Positions 9,625 through 16,908 of a DNA stretch of 64,000 nucleotides are shown here, piece after piece. The stretch is from Williamsia sterculiae (GTDB lineage Bacteria; Actinomycetota; Actinomycetes; Mycobacteriales; Mycobacteriaceae). The translations under genes and the position numbers were made by a program. The stretch lies in NCBI RefSeq assembly GCF_900156495.1, contig NZ_FTNT01000008.1:62001-126000 (forward strand), written 5' to 3'. Position 1 is the stretch's first letter. Every line of letters starts with the position of its first letter. The notes beneath the pieces were generated by a model, which did not search any database, was not told the origin of the DNA, and worked only from the letters and a program-made list of their open reading frames with translations.

Positions 9625-10296
9625 CTACTTTTGTTGTTCTTTGACCCACTTGCGAACCGATTTGCGACGGTCGCGATGCTTCTTATATTTGCGTGGGTGT
9701 AACCGCAAGGCCATATTAGTGGGATGTTCATAAGTAATTAACTTATCCTTAGAAAGATGCGACCTGGTGTGACCCATTGCCTCCGAATATTCTAATCGCC
9801 ATGCCCTAGCATTTGAGTCACGGAAGCCCACGTAATACCGCGCCGCGCCGCTCATTTCAACGGTGTACAGAAATTCCGCTTTCTCACCCGGTCCGATACT
9901 ATTATCACGGCCTTCCATATCCATTCGACCCAAAAACGGCAGATGCTTTAGACTCTCCGCAATCTCATCGTATTGATCGGGGCCGAGTCGCTTAATTTTC
10001 CTGTTTTCAAGGTCAAATCTAATAATTTCGCCAAATACAACGACTTCTTCAAGCGTCTTCGCCTGAGATTCGGCGTAAAGATCGTAAATTGCCTTGTCCG
10101 AGTAGTTCCAGACCGCCACGGCGAAGCCCGTGTCCCGCTTCTCAAGTCGAATGCGGATGTGCCGTGCCTGCGACTTCGCTTCAATCCGCTTGTCGTAGAT
10201 GTAGTACCCCGCCGCCGCCGCTACCGACCCCGTGGTTCCGACGGCGCTGATCCATGCTGCGACGGTGCCCCAGATCTCTACAGGAAAAATCGTCAT
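9625..10296 (-). CDS. N-terminally anchored hypothetical protein
   Basis: 223 residues. It has one transmembrane helix near the start (WGTVAAWISAVGTTGSVAAA) and then a cytoplasmic domain of beta-strand character (HIRIRLEKRDTGFAVAVWNY; IGPGEKAEFLYTVEMSG; YYVGFRDSNARAWRLEYSEA) ending in a very basic tail (LRLHPRKYKKHRDRRKSVRK). This matches small membrane proteins found beside phage or defence genes, family not recognised. The start overlaps the previous stop by ATGA, so it is coupled to the HEPN-like gene. Confidence 0.75.
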   Translation of the reverse strand: MTIFPVEIWGTVAAWISAVGTTGSVAAAAGYYIYDKRIEAKSQARHIRIRLEKRDTGFAVAVWNYSDKAIYDLYAESQAKTLEEVVVFGEIIRFDLENRKIKRLGPDQYDEIAESLKHLPFLGRMDMEGRDNSIGPGEKAEFLYTVEMSGAARYYVGFRDSNARAWRLEYSEAMGHTRSHLSKDKLITYEHPTNMALRLHPRKYKKHRDRRKSVRKWVKEQQK

Positions 10297-11201
10297 TGCA
10301 CGGGTTTGTCTGGGTAATACCTCGCCGCTATGTGTCGGGCATCAGCGGCAGACACTGTCGAAGTCGCCGACTTGACGAACATTCCCTCAATTGCAAATTG
10401 GTCCAGAAGCACCTTGGATGTAACCCCGAAAGATTTTGCGAGTTCGTGGATCCGTGATCGCCCCTGATGTTCGGGCTCTGTTGAGGTTTCGCGCAATTGA
10501 ATGCCCGGTTGCGCCGGCGGCGTTTGCGTATGTTCCTCTGCCGCTTCATTCTTTGACGTCTTCGTGTCTAAGAATTCCTGAATTAGCGCCAGCCTATGCG
10601 CCTTCACCTTGAGCGCGAAACCATCCTGGTTCATAGCAAGTAGAAGGCGCTCGCTCGTGTCTAGTGCTCGATATATCTCTTCAAGCGGCAGCTCATTATT
10701 GTGGTGGAGATCGTTTCGATAAGCTCGCAGTTCGAATGCCAATCCCTGAGCCTTAGACGGTAATGCCTTACGCAGTGCGTTACGCGCCGACGCAGGTAAT
10801 CGATCGTGCGTGAGAAGCCGCAATCCGTCCTGCACGTCGCGTCGGTTGTACTGGCGACTGTTATTGCTGGGTCTCGTTGCAAGTCGACGCTCTGCGGCCT
10901 TGCGATCCAAGTCCGCGAGCAGGTCTATCCAGTCATACCCAACGACGGTGGTCAAGAAGCTATCTATCCCAGGGGCCAGCATCGTGCGTTCGACGGCGAA
11001 CAACACCGCTTCCCACTCTGCCAACACAGCCTCCCACGGTGACCAGAGCCTCCAGGTTACCGCGGCCCGTCCTTTCCACCACCAGGTGCGATCAGTTTGA
11101 GCGGCAGCTAGTTCGTTGGCTAACGATCCCTGCGGCTGTCCCCCGATCGATCGGCACCCACCCATGCGCGGCCCGCCATACGGTTGACTTAACCCGCGCA
11201 T
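10293..11201 (-). CDS. Swt1/HEPN-like protein fused to IF2 N-terminal-like domain
   Basis: 302 residues. Residues about 155-192 (ELRAYRNDLHHNNELPLEEI, then YRALDTSERLLLAM) match the R-x-x-x-D-x-x-H helical core of Swt1/ApeA-type HEPN domains, common in RNase toxins and abortive-infection proteins. Residues 248-295 (RSRIHELAKSFGVTSKVLLD, then FVKSATSTVSAADARHIAAR) resemble the N-terminal helical module of actinobacterial initiation factor IF2. A Pro/Thr/Glu linker joins them. RNase activity and ribosome targeting are inference. The true start may be a few codons inside. It is coupled by ATGA to the membrane protein at 9625-10296. Confidence 0.7.
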   Translation of the reverse strand: MRGLSQPYGGPRMGGCRSIGGQPQGSLANELAAAQTDRTWWWKGRAAVTWRLWSPWEAVLAEWEAVLFAVERTMLAPGIDSFLTTVVGYDWIDLLADLDRKAAERRLATRPSNNSRQYNRRDVQDGLRLLTHDRLPASARNALRKALPSKAQGLAFELRAYRNDLHHNNELPLEEIYRALDTSERLLLAMNQDGFALKVKAHRLALIQEFLDTKTSKNEAAEEHTQTPPAQPGIQLRETSTEPEHQGRSRIHELAKSFGVTSKVLLDQFAIEGMFVKSATSTVSAADARHIAARYYPDKPVQ

Positions 11202-11230
11202 CCGCAGGGTCCAAACGATCGGGGATCATC

Positions 11231-11350
11231 ATGGCCAAGTCCAAGTCGCTCACCTGCAGCCAGTGCGGCACGAGCCACACTGGCACGTGGAGCGCGACCC
11301 TATGCCCCGACTGCGCCAAGAAGAGCGGCCAGACCAAGCCCGACAACTGA
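11231..11350 (+). CDS. Small zinc-ribbon protein (39 aa)
   Basis: ATG 11231 is preceded by GGGG and by a TTGACT -35-like element at 11183-11188. The peptide has two CxxC pairs (LTCSQCGTSHTGTW and LCPDCAKKSGQ), a plausible single zinc knuckle. It is on the opposite strand to its neighbours and divergent from the HEPN-fusion gene, 29 bases away. It could be a small regulatory or adaptor protein; the function is unknown. Confidence 0.6.
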   Translation: MAKSKSLTCSQCGTSHTGTWSATLCPDCAKKSGQTKPDN

Positions 11351-11376
11351 GGCACCGAAGGATTATCACAACTGCG

Positions 11377-11574
11377 TCATATCCGGCCTCGTTCGAAGGT
11401 GATGTAGAGGGCGCAGGGCGTGGCAGCCATGCTTCCCGGAGTAACAGCCATCACCCGCCAGCCTTGAGTAGCCATATCGTTCATAAGCTTCTCAGCGTTC
11501 GGTGGTCGCTCTACACTCTCCGAAATCCGTTCGCGCCCATTATCATCAACCAATCGAACTGCGTACTCAGCCAT
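11377..11574 (-). CDS. DUF4177-like small protein
   Basis: 65 residues: AEYAVRLVDD at the start, then LMNDMATQGWRVMAVTPG and YITFERG at the end. This is the beta-alpha-beta layout of the DUF4177 group of small phage/Firmicute proteins (N..G.W.L......YI.FKR). Biochemical role unknown. It sits 20 bases after the terminase large subunit and is probably co-transcribed with it. Confidence 0.65.
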   Translation of the reverse strand: MAEYAVRLVDDNGRERISESVERPPNAEKLMNDMATQGWRVMAVTPGSMAATPCALYITFERGRI

Positions 11575-11594
11575 TGCAACAGCTTATTGGCTCG

Positions 11595-12803
11595 CTACGC
11601 CGTCCTCACCCTGAACCCTGACTTGTGGCGTCCCAGGATCGTCATCACCGCATACCGCTCCATGTCGCAGGCGTCGTCGTCTTCCTTGACCGGCTCGTCG
11701 AGTGGCTGATCGTTTTTGTCGAGCTTCCAGCTGTAGTTCTCCTTCTCCCACGCCAAATCCTCGCAACTGGGATCCATGGTCAAACGGCCCTGGTGCAGCT
11801 GCGAGATGCACTTGTTCAGACCTTCCAGCACTGACCCCGAGCCCTTCACCACGGGCTGGATCTTGAGCCCGAGGGCGGTGTTGAGCGTGTCGATCGCCAG
11901 CGGGTCTTCGGAGTCGCCGACCTGTACGTCGAGCCGTGTATCCCCGATCAGGTCGCGGATCTTTTCGTTGCGCCGCTCGTTGCTCAACTTGCGCTCGTAC
12001 AACATCCGATCGAGATGAATGCTGTTGTCTGCACCGATGGCGAAGATGCCGGCGGACAGCGGGTGGTTGTAGCCGAAGTCGATGGACAACCCCCACCGGA
12101 CAGGGACAAATGGACACGCCACCATGTGCTTGTCGCGGTCGAACTCCTCGTAGATCAGCCCTTCCATCTTGTGGTACTCGGCCAGCACCTCCTGCGCGAA
12201 CTGCGATGGCGACATCTCGCCGCGCATCTCTTCGATCTCGTCCGGGTCAATGAACGGGTTGTCGAAGCTGGTGAAGTGGAACACCGCGTAGTTGGTGTTC
12301 GTCTTCGACAGCTTCTCCAGCCGATAGAGCGACTTGTACCCCTTGGGCGTGCCCATGAACAGCGCGCGGCCGCGGTAGTCCGCTAGTGTCGCGCGGAGGA
12401 TCTCACGCCACTGCTTCTCGAAGGCACGCATCGAGTCGAGCTCGTCGAGCACCACCAGGCTGTACTTCTTGCCACGGGCGGTCTCGATGTTCTCCCAGCC
12501 AAACAGGCGGATGTGATTCGTCGTGCCATCTGGCCGGCGCAAGGTCACTTCGAGTCGTTGCTCATTGTGCGCCACGTAGTTCGCGGTGCCGAGGCACTCC
12601 TTCAGCAAGTCGGCCCACATGATGTCGCGCGCCTGGTCCCTAGTTGTTGCGAAATAAGCAACGGGCCCGGGTTCGAACAGACACGCACCCTTCATCTCCT
12701 CGGCTGCGTAGGTGGTCTTGCCGAACCGTCGTCCACACCGCAGCACTTTGAAACGGGCGCTACTGCTCGCTATCTGTCGTTGTGCCGTGTGGAGCTGCGC
12801 CAC
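11595..12803 (-). CDS. terL: Phage terminase large subunit
   Basis: 402 residues, ATPase plus nuclease that drives DNA packaging. Walker A is CGRRFGKT (residues 23-30), Walker B is YSLVVLDELDS (114-124), and the coupling motif region is FMGTPKGYKS. The C-terminal RNase-H-like nuclease shows SIDFGYNHP, VGDSEDP and a final acidic DDDACDMERYA. The size and order after the small subunit are normal. Its start lies inside the small-subunit gene (44-base overlap). No portal gene follows, which is unusual. Confidence 0.93.
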   Translation of the reverse strand: MAQLHTAQRQIASSSARFKVLRCGRRFGKTTYAAEEMKGACLFEPGPVAYFATTRDQARDIMWADLLKECLGTANYVAHNEQRLEVTLRRPDGTTNHIRLFGWENIETARGKKYSLVVLDELDSMRAFEKQWREILRATLADYRGRALFMGTPKGYKSLYRLEKLSKTNTNYAVFHFTSFDNPFIDPDEIEEMRGEMSPSQFAQEVLAEYHKMEGLIYEEFDRDKHMVACPFVPVRWGLSIDFGYNHPLSAGIFAIGADNSIHLDRMLYERKLSNERRNEKIRDLIGDTRLDVQVGDSEDPLAIDTLNTALGLKIQPVVKGSGSVLEGLNKCISQLHQGRLTMDPSCEDLAWEKENYSWKLDKNDQPLDEPVKEDDDACDMERYAVMTILGRHKSGFRVRTA

Positions 12804-13254
12804 CCTGCTGCATCCTCGCTAGAACGGCGGCATCGAGCGCAATGGGCATCAGAGATTGACCGCCGCTCGTAATGTCGACGCTCTTGCCATACGCCCAGTC
12901 GTGCACGAGCTTCGAGGCCGGAACGTCACCAGCCACGCCCTTGGCGTACATGACGTAGGTCAACGCTTCACCACCCCGCTTGCCGAACCTCTTCTCGAGT
13001 TCCTTGGCGTTCTTGACAGGAACCTTGTTCCAGTCGATACCGCCGTCTTCAAGCAGCTCACGGACGATGGTCTTGAAGTTGCGCGTTCCCGGCTTCTTGC
13101 CGGCAGGGTTGCCGCTCTGACCAGGCTTGAACTGTGTCGCCTTGCCAACCATCGGATCAGTCTTGACATTCGGCTTTTTAGCCTGCTGAGCGCCTGAATC
13201 AGATGAGACCGCAGTTGACTGAGTCGTCCCGTTGCCCGAGGTGTTGTTACCCAT
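12760..13254 (-). CDS. terS: Small terminase-like protein (DUF5681 type)
   Basis: 164 residues. The diagnostic motif TQFKPGQSGNPAGKKPGTRN (about residues 39-58) is the hallmark of DUF5681 proteins encoded directly before large terminases. A helical region with KAVEELLED-like character follows (FKTIVRELLEDGG, KLVHDWAYGKSVDI). This protein would recognise the packaging site and hand DNA to TerL, with which it overlaps. The N-terminus is polar and low complexity. Confidence 0.8.
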   Translation of the reverse strand: MGNNTSGNGTTQSTAVSSDSGAQQAKKPNVKTDPMVGKATQFKPGQSGNPAGKKPGTRNFKTIVRELLEDGGIDWNKVPVKNAKELEKRFGKRGGEALTYVMYAKGVAGDVPASKLVHDWAYGKSVDITSGGQSLMPIALDAAVLARMQQGGAAPHGTTTDSEQ

Positions 13255-13825
13255 TGACCACCACTTTCCCGCCCGCGGGCTCCGCTACCTCACGGATGTC
13301 GTCGAGCGCCGCGTCGAGGTTCTCGATGCTGTCGAACTTCACCGTGATGGTCGGCTGGGGTGCCGGCGTGCTGTCCGTGTCGCTGGCGGCCTCGTTGCTC
13401 GTGCCGAACGCCAGGGCGTCGAAGTTGGTGTCCTTGTACTCGAACTCGGGTAGGTCCGCGGTGAACTCGTCGAAGCCTTCTTGGGTGATCGTGCCGTACT
13501 GGCTGGTTGCGAGCAGGATCTTCTTCTTTGCTTCCTGCTTGTTCCGCGCCGGTATGTAGACCACCGGGATCTCATAGCTGCCGTTGTCGTTCATGTCTTC
13601 TCGGTTCATCACCCTGAGGCGCTGGTGCATGTCGAGCGCCCAGCACTGTCCCTGGGGGTCTTTCCATACGAGTCCAGGGAAGGTGAAACCGTTGTCGAGC
13701 AACGAGTTCTTGAGCTTGTCGTAGTTGACCTTGCGTAGATCCTTCAGGTTGCCCTGAAGCGGCTTGATCTTGCGGTAGTCAAGCGTTTCGGTGCCCTTTA
13801 GGTTGTGGATCGTGAACTGCGTCAT
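13247..13825 (-). CDS. ParB-like nuclease-domain protein beside terminase
   Basis: 192 residues from ATG 13825; an in-frame ATG lies two codons upstream. The region LRKVNYDKLKNSLLDNGFTF then ALDMHQRLRVM and IPVVYIPARNKQEAKKKILL is the ParB/Srx-like fold found in phage genes immediately upstream of terminases. These are thought to modulate terminase or host functions; some have NTP-dependent nuclease or partition activity. An acidic linker and a ferredoxin-like tail complete it. The stop overlaps the small terminase start by 8 bases. Confidence 0.75.
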   Translation of the reverse strand: MTQFTIHNLKGTETLDYRKIKPLQGNLKDLRKVNYDKLKNSLLDNGFTFPGLVWKDPQGQCWALDMHQRLRVMNREDMNDNGSYEIPVVYIPARNKQEAKKKILLATSQYGTITQEGFDEFTADLPEFEYKDTNFDALAFGTSNEAASDTDSTPAPQPTITVKFDSIENLDAALDDIREVAEPAGGKVVVNG

Positions 13826-13898
13826 CTGCACTTATTTATGCACAAACGCACCGATAAATCCAGACTAATGAGCTGTTATAGATTCATCGAGACTACAG

Positions 13899-14978
13899 TC
13901 ATCCGAGCTTCGCGATGAGTCCGCGCTTCGCGGCCTTGAATTCGTCATCGTCGAGTAAGCCGCGCTGATGCATGTCGGCAAGCTTTTCGATCTGCGCGGC
14001 GATGCCGGCCGGTTCTGCGGCGGTGGTCGCCGGCGCGGACTGCTGAACAATTACCTGCGGGCGTTTCGACTCAGCCATCTTGCGATGGAGTTCGTTGAGT
14101 CGTGGTTGAGCCTGCTGGTAGACGGACTTGAGTAGCGGCAGGCAGTTCGAGAGAGTGCGCGGGTCATCAGACGCACTGTTTCTGGATTTGCCGCTGGACC
14201 TCCAGAAGTCATGGTTGGCGGTGCCCTGGTAGCTAGGAGTCAGCACCTCCAGTACGCCGTTCATGAAGCCGCCGTTGTACTCGATGTTCGTGATGTCCGA
14301 GTAGGGGAAGATGGTCTCGCGCCCTCCCCCGAGCGACCCAGCCATCCAACTCGCCATCGCGCCCGTCTTGCTGATCAGTAGACGGTCCTCGAACGCCGCC
14401 AACAGGCCGTCCATCCCCGAGTTGATGACAAACCACGGCAGCTCACCATCGTGCGAGTGGCGATGGATGCTGTCCCACCACTTGTCCTTCATCGCTGTCC
14501 CGAACACCTGCACGTTGTCGCGGTCTCTGAGCCGCTGGCTTGCCGCCTGGTCCCGCTCGTTCTGTTCGTCGTTGCGTTGCTTGATACCCACCGTTACCTC
14601 AGGTGCGATGCCGGCACTGGCCAGGTAGTCGACGTAATAACGTGCGAAGTCCACCTCTGAAGCGTCGATCGCGCCGAAGTTGACCTCTTCGATGGCAGTG
14701 TTGACGCGCAGCGAGGTCGTACCCATCTTGGTCGTGAACTGAACATCGCGGATTTGGTCGGCGAACACCTCGACAAGAATCCTTTTCTCCGTCGACGTGC
14801 CGGTATCGTTAAACCCAATGAGCCTTGCGTTCGTGATCGCCATGCCCATGGTGATCGGGCGCATGCGGCTCGCACCAGTGAAAGCCCAGATCAGTTCGCC
14901 CTGGTAGAGATCAGGCGCGAGGACGCTCTGCCATTTGGCGGACTTCTTCTCTTTGACCTTCGAACTGAGCTGAATCAC
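13899..14978 (-). CDS. PH-like/SHOCT-domain protein
   Basis: 359 residues from GTG 14978, chosen because AAGGGGAG precedes it at ideal spacing. Two PH-like beta modules can be seen: residues ~25-110 (ELIWAFTGASRM...TNARLIGFND) and ~175-265 (FVINSGMDGLLAAFEDRLLI; IFPYSDITNIEYNGGFMNGV). The last 35 residues are a SHOCT helix pair (QIEKLADMHQRGLLDDDEFK). Such proteins are often membrane-proximal or nucleic-acid-associated; no specific activity is known. It lies next to the phage module but in its own unit. Confidence 0.75.
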   Translation of the reverse strand: MIQLSSKVKEKKSAKWQSVLAPDLYQGELIWAFTGASRMRPITMGMAITNARLIGFNDTGTSTEKRILVEVFADQIRDVQFTTKMGTTSLRVNTAIEEVNFGAIDASEVDFARYYVDYLASAGIAPEVTVGIKQRNDEQNERDQAASQRLRDRDNVQVFGTAMKDKWWDSIHRHSHDGELPWFVINSGMDGLLAAFEDRLLISKTGAMASWMAGSLGGGRETIFPYSDITNIEYNGGFMNGVLEVLTPSYQGTANHDFWRSSGKSRNSASDDPRTLSNCLPLLKSVYQQAQPRLNELHRKMAESKRPQVIVQQSAPATTAAEPAGIAAQIEKLADMHQRGLLDDDEFKAAKRGLIAKLG

Positions 14979-15146
14979 CGTGCACTCCCCTTCTCGACCC
15001 CGCCACACGCGGTCACCGACGTTGCTGTCGCTCGGCTCCGCTCACTCGTTACAGGCACCTTAGCGGGCTTATGGTCACCGACGCCGCCGTTCGTCCAAGG
15101 ACAACCTGACGGGACAGGTAATGTCACGCGAAAACACGCAAATACA

Positions 15147-15175
15147 TTGACTTGCAACGTCTTTGGCCTTATAGT
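15147..15175 (+). promoter_or_regulatory. Sigma-70-type promoter giving a near-leaderless transcript
   Basis: TTGACT (15147-15152) and TATAGT (15170-15175) are separated by exactly 17 bases. Transcription should begin near 15182, only 4-7 bases before the tandem ATGs at 15186 and 15189. This predicts a leaderless or nearly leaderless mRNA, common in mycolata. Confidence 0.75.
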
Positions 15176-15185
15176 GCGCCGTAGA

Positions 15186-15416
15186 ATGATGGGCTCTTCG
15201 AACGACAAACTCAACCTGACCGGTCGCGTGTACCAGATCGATCAGACGCCCATGCCCATATCGCCCCTGGCACGAGCGGCGGAGCTGCGCGAGTACGCCA
15301 AGGAGCACAAGTCGGCCAAGATCGACTACACAGTGCCTAAGCATCGGAAGAAGCGGTACGGCGTAGGGGGCGGCGAACTAGAGCCGTCGCAGGTCACTCC
15401 TCCGCAAGAGCAGTAG
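15186..15416 (+). CDS. Small hypothetical protein (76 aa), leaderless
   Basis: Tandem ATGs at 15186/15189 follow an excellent promoter at essentially no distance, so no ribosome-binding site is expected. The peptide is hydrophilic: MMGSSNDKLNLTGRVYQIDQ, a helix PLARAAELREYAKEHKSAK and a basic segment PKHRKKRYGVGGG. No family is recognised. It ends convergently, overlapping the next minus-strand gene by 23 bases. Confidence 0.6.
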   Translation: MMGSSNDKLNLTGRVYQIDQTPMPISPLARAAELREYAKEHKSAKIDYTVPKHRKKRYGVGGGELEPSQVTPPQEQ

Positions 15417-15711
15417 GCGCATCCACCTCGACCAAGCACTCGTAGAGCACAAAGTCACGAAGCGGCTCGGCTATCCCCATGCCGAATCCCGACGCGTATT
15501 GGAACAGCTCCAACGCAGCTTCATCCAACGAACCGAACTCGCGGCCGGCGTTACGAACCAGTATGTCGATCGTCTCGGCGAGCTCCGCCCAGTTCTGCAG
15601 CAACTCATGTTTCCGCGGGTGGTGCTCCCCCATCAGCACCTCGTACCCGAATCCGCGCGGTCGAAGTAGATCGCGATAGGCATCGGGGCGAACGCGGTAG
15701 GTCTTGGACAT
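15394..15711 (-). CDS. Hypothetical protein (105 aa)
   Basis: The ORF begins MSKTYRVRPDAYRDLLRPRG and is largely helical (ELLQNWAELAETIDILVRNA; LDEAALELFQYASGFGMGIA). The composition looks genuinely coding and the start is clear, but no domain is recognised. It is followed by the partial frame at 15734-15958 and overlaps the convergent small plus-strand gene at its 3' end. Confidence 0.6.
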   Translation of the reverse strand: MSKTYRVRPDAYRDLLRPRGFGYEVLMGEHHPRKHELLQNWAELAETIDILVRNAGREFGSLDEAALELFQYASGFGMGIAEPLRDFVLYECLVEVDAPTALAEE

Positions 15712-15733
15712 CTGGCCAGCGTAGAGCTGGGGA

Positions 15734-15958
15734 TCAGTGGTCGCAGAGGAACATCATGGTCATCGGGTCGTCCGCTCTGACCTCGAACTTCAGCGGCACC
15801 GACGAGCCAAGCGTGTCCGAGCTGACCGTCTCGGCGAGCGGGTGCCCGCCGCCAGTTAGCTGGTCAGTTCCTATCGTCACCTTGGCGAGCCCTGACGGCT
15901 TCCCAGTGAATTCGACTTGCGCGAGCCCCTTCGACTCGCCACGCACGCTGGCAGCCAC
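15734..15958 (-). pseudogene. Fragment of an exported/lipoprotein-type gene
   Basis: The frame reads like the mature part of a small exported protein (DSQSSPQGGHTCTPVKIDSS ... VPLKFEVRADDP ... FLCDH, two cysteines suited to a disulfide). It is open from a stop near 16,067, but the first possible start is GTG 15958, which would cut off the conserved-looking front and has no good ribosome-binding site. I see no signal peptide. It probably lost its 5' end, or it is a short GTG-started protein of 74 residues. Confidence 0.4.
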
Positions 15959-16073
15959 CCCACCGAAGTCCTCGCTGCTGTCGATCTTGACCGGCGTGCA
16001 GGTGTGGCCACCTTGCGGTGATGACTGTGAGTCGACGTTGATGGTATCCGAGGTGGGACCTGCCTAAGGTATG

Positions 16074-16778
16074 TCACCCCGCGACGTCTGGGCAAAGAAT
16101 TTTGGCGCTTTCCACATAGTATTTCAGCGAATCCCCCGACGCCGGAGTGCCCCCACTCGACATGACGTGCGCGACGGTCTGTCCGTTTCCCATCGAGCGC
16201 ACCGCGTGACAGGTAGTGATAAAGCCAAAGGTAGTTCTGACCGAGTATTTAGCGTCTATTTGCAGCAATGAACGCTCGAGCGCGTCCCAGTCGACGCTCT
16301 TGTACTGTGGTTCATCTTTGAGCTTGCTCCTCAAATCCGTCGTAACACCATTCAGATCGCCTACAAGCCTGTATCCGTTATCCAACGCCGCCTGATCGTG
16401 CGGGAGCGACCTGCAGGTATACTCGGAGTGCCTTTGGATCGCGCCAGCAGGTATATGAGGGAGCTCAGGAGCGATCTGCGAATTCATGAAGTCTGGGGCA
16501 ATCTCAGTCGGCAGTTCGCCGTCGGGGGGAATCGGGTATCCGTAGTTTCTATCAGTTGCCTTCACCGCTTCAGTGATGTCGCTAAAGATCTGCGTCCAGC
16601 CATCCACGCTTGGGTTCGGCCCCCTGTACGGTTGGCAACCCACTGCATCGGGTGACGCTGGCGCACCCCCGACGGCCTGCGCCACCGTGCCTGTCGCTGA
16701 CTTCGTCGCGTCACATCCAGCCAATAGCAGCGAGAACAAGCCCGCCAACAACGCGACCATCACCCGATAACTGCGCAC
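16074..16778 (-). CDS. Lipoprotein of unknown function
   Basis: 234 residues. The signal peptide (MRSYRVMVALLAGLFSLLLA) runs directly into GC, a canonical lipobox LLAGC with the acylated Cys at residue 22. The mature part has four further cysteines (GCQPY, YTCRS, TTCHA, ILCPD), likely two disulfides. No family is recognised. It would be tethered to the outer face of the cell membrane. Confidence 0.8.
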   Translation of the reverse strand: MRSYRVMVALLAGLFSLLLAGCDATKSATGTVAQAVGGAPASPDAVGCQPYRGPNPSVDGWTQIFSDITEAVKATDRNYGYPIPPDGELPTEIAPDFMNSQIAPELPHIPAGAIQRHSEYTCRSLPHDQAALDNGYRLVGDLNGVTTDLRSKLKDEPQYKSVDWDALERSLLQIDAKYSVRTTFGFITTCHAVRSMGNGQTVAHVMSSGGTPASGDSLKYYVESAKILCPDVAG

Positions 16779-16908
16779 TGACGTTCCTCGCTGCCTCTGC
16801 CGCCACGCCTGAAACGGACATGGATGGGGGAAGCTTACGAAGAGATTGGGGCGGAGGCAGTGCGGTGGGACGAGGTTCGTACGAACGGGTGACGACGAGT
16901 TACTGCTC

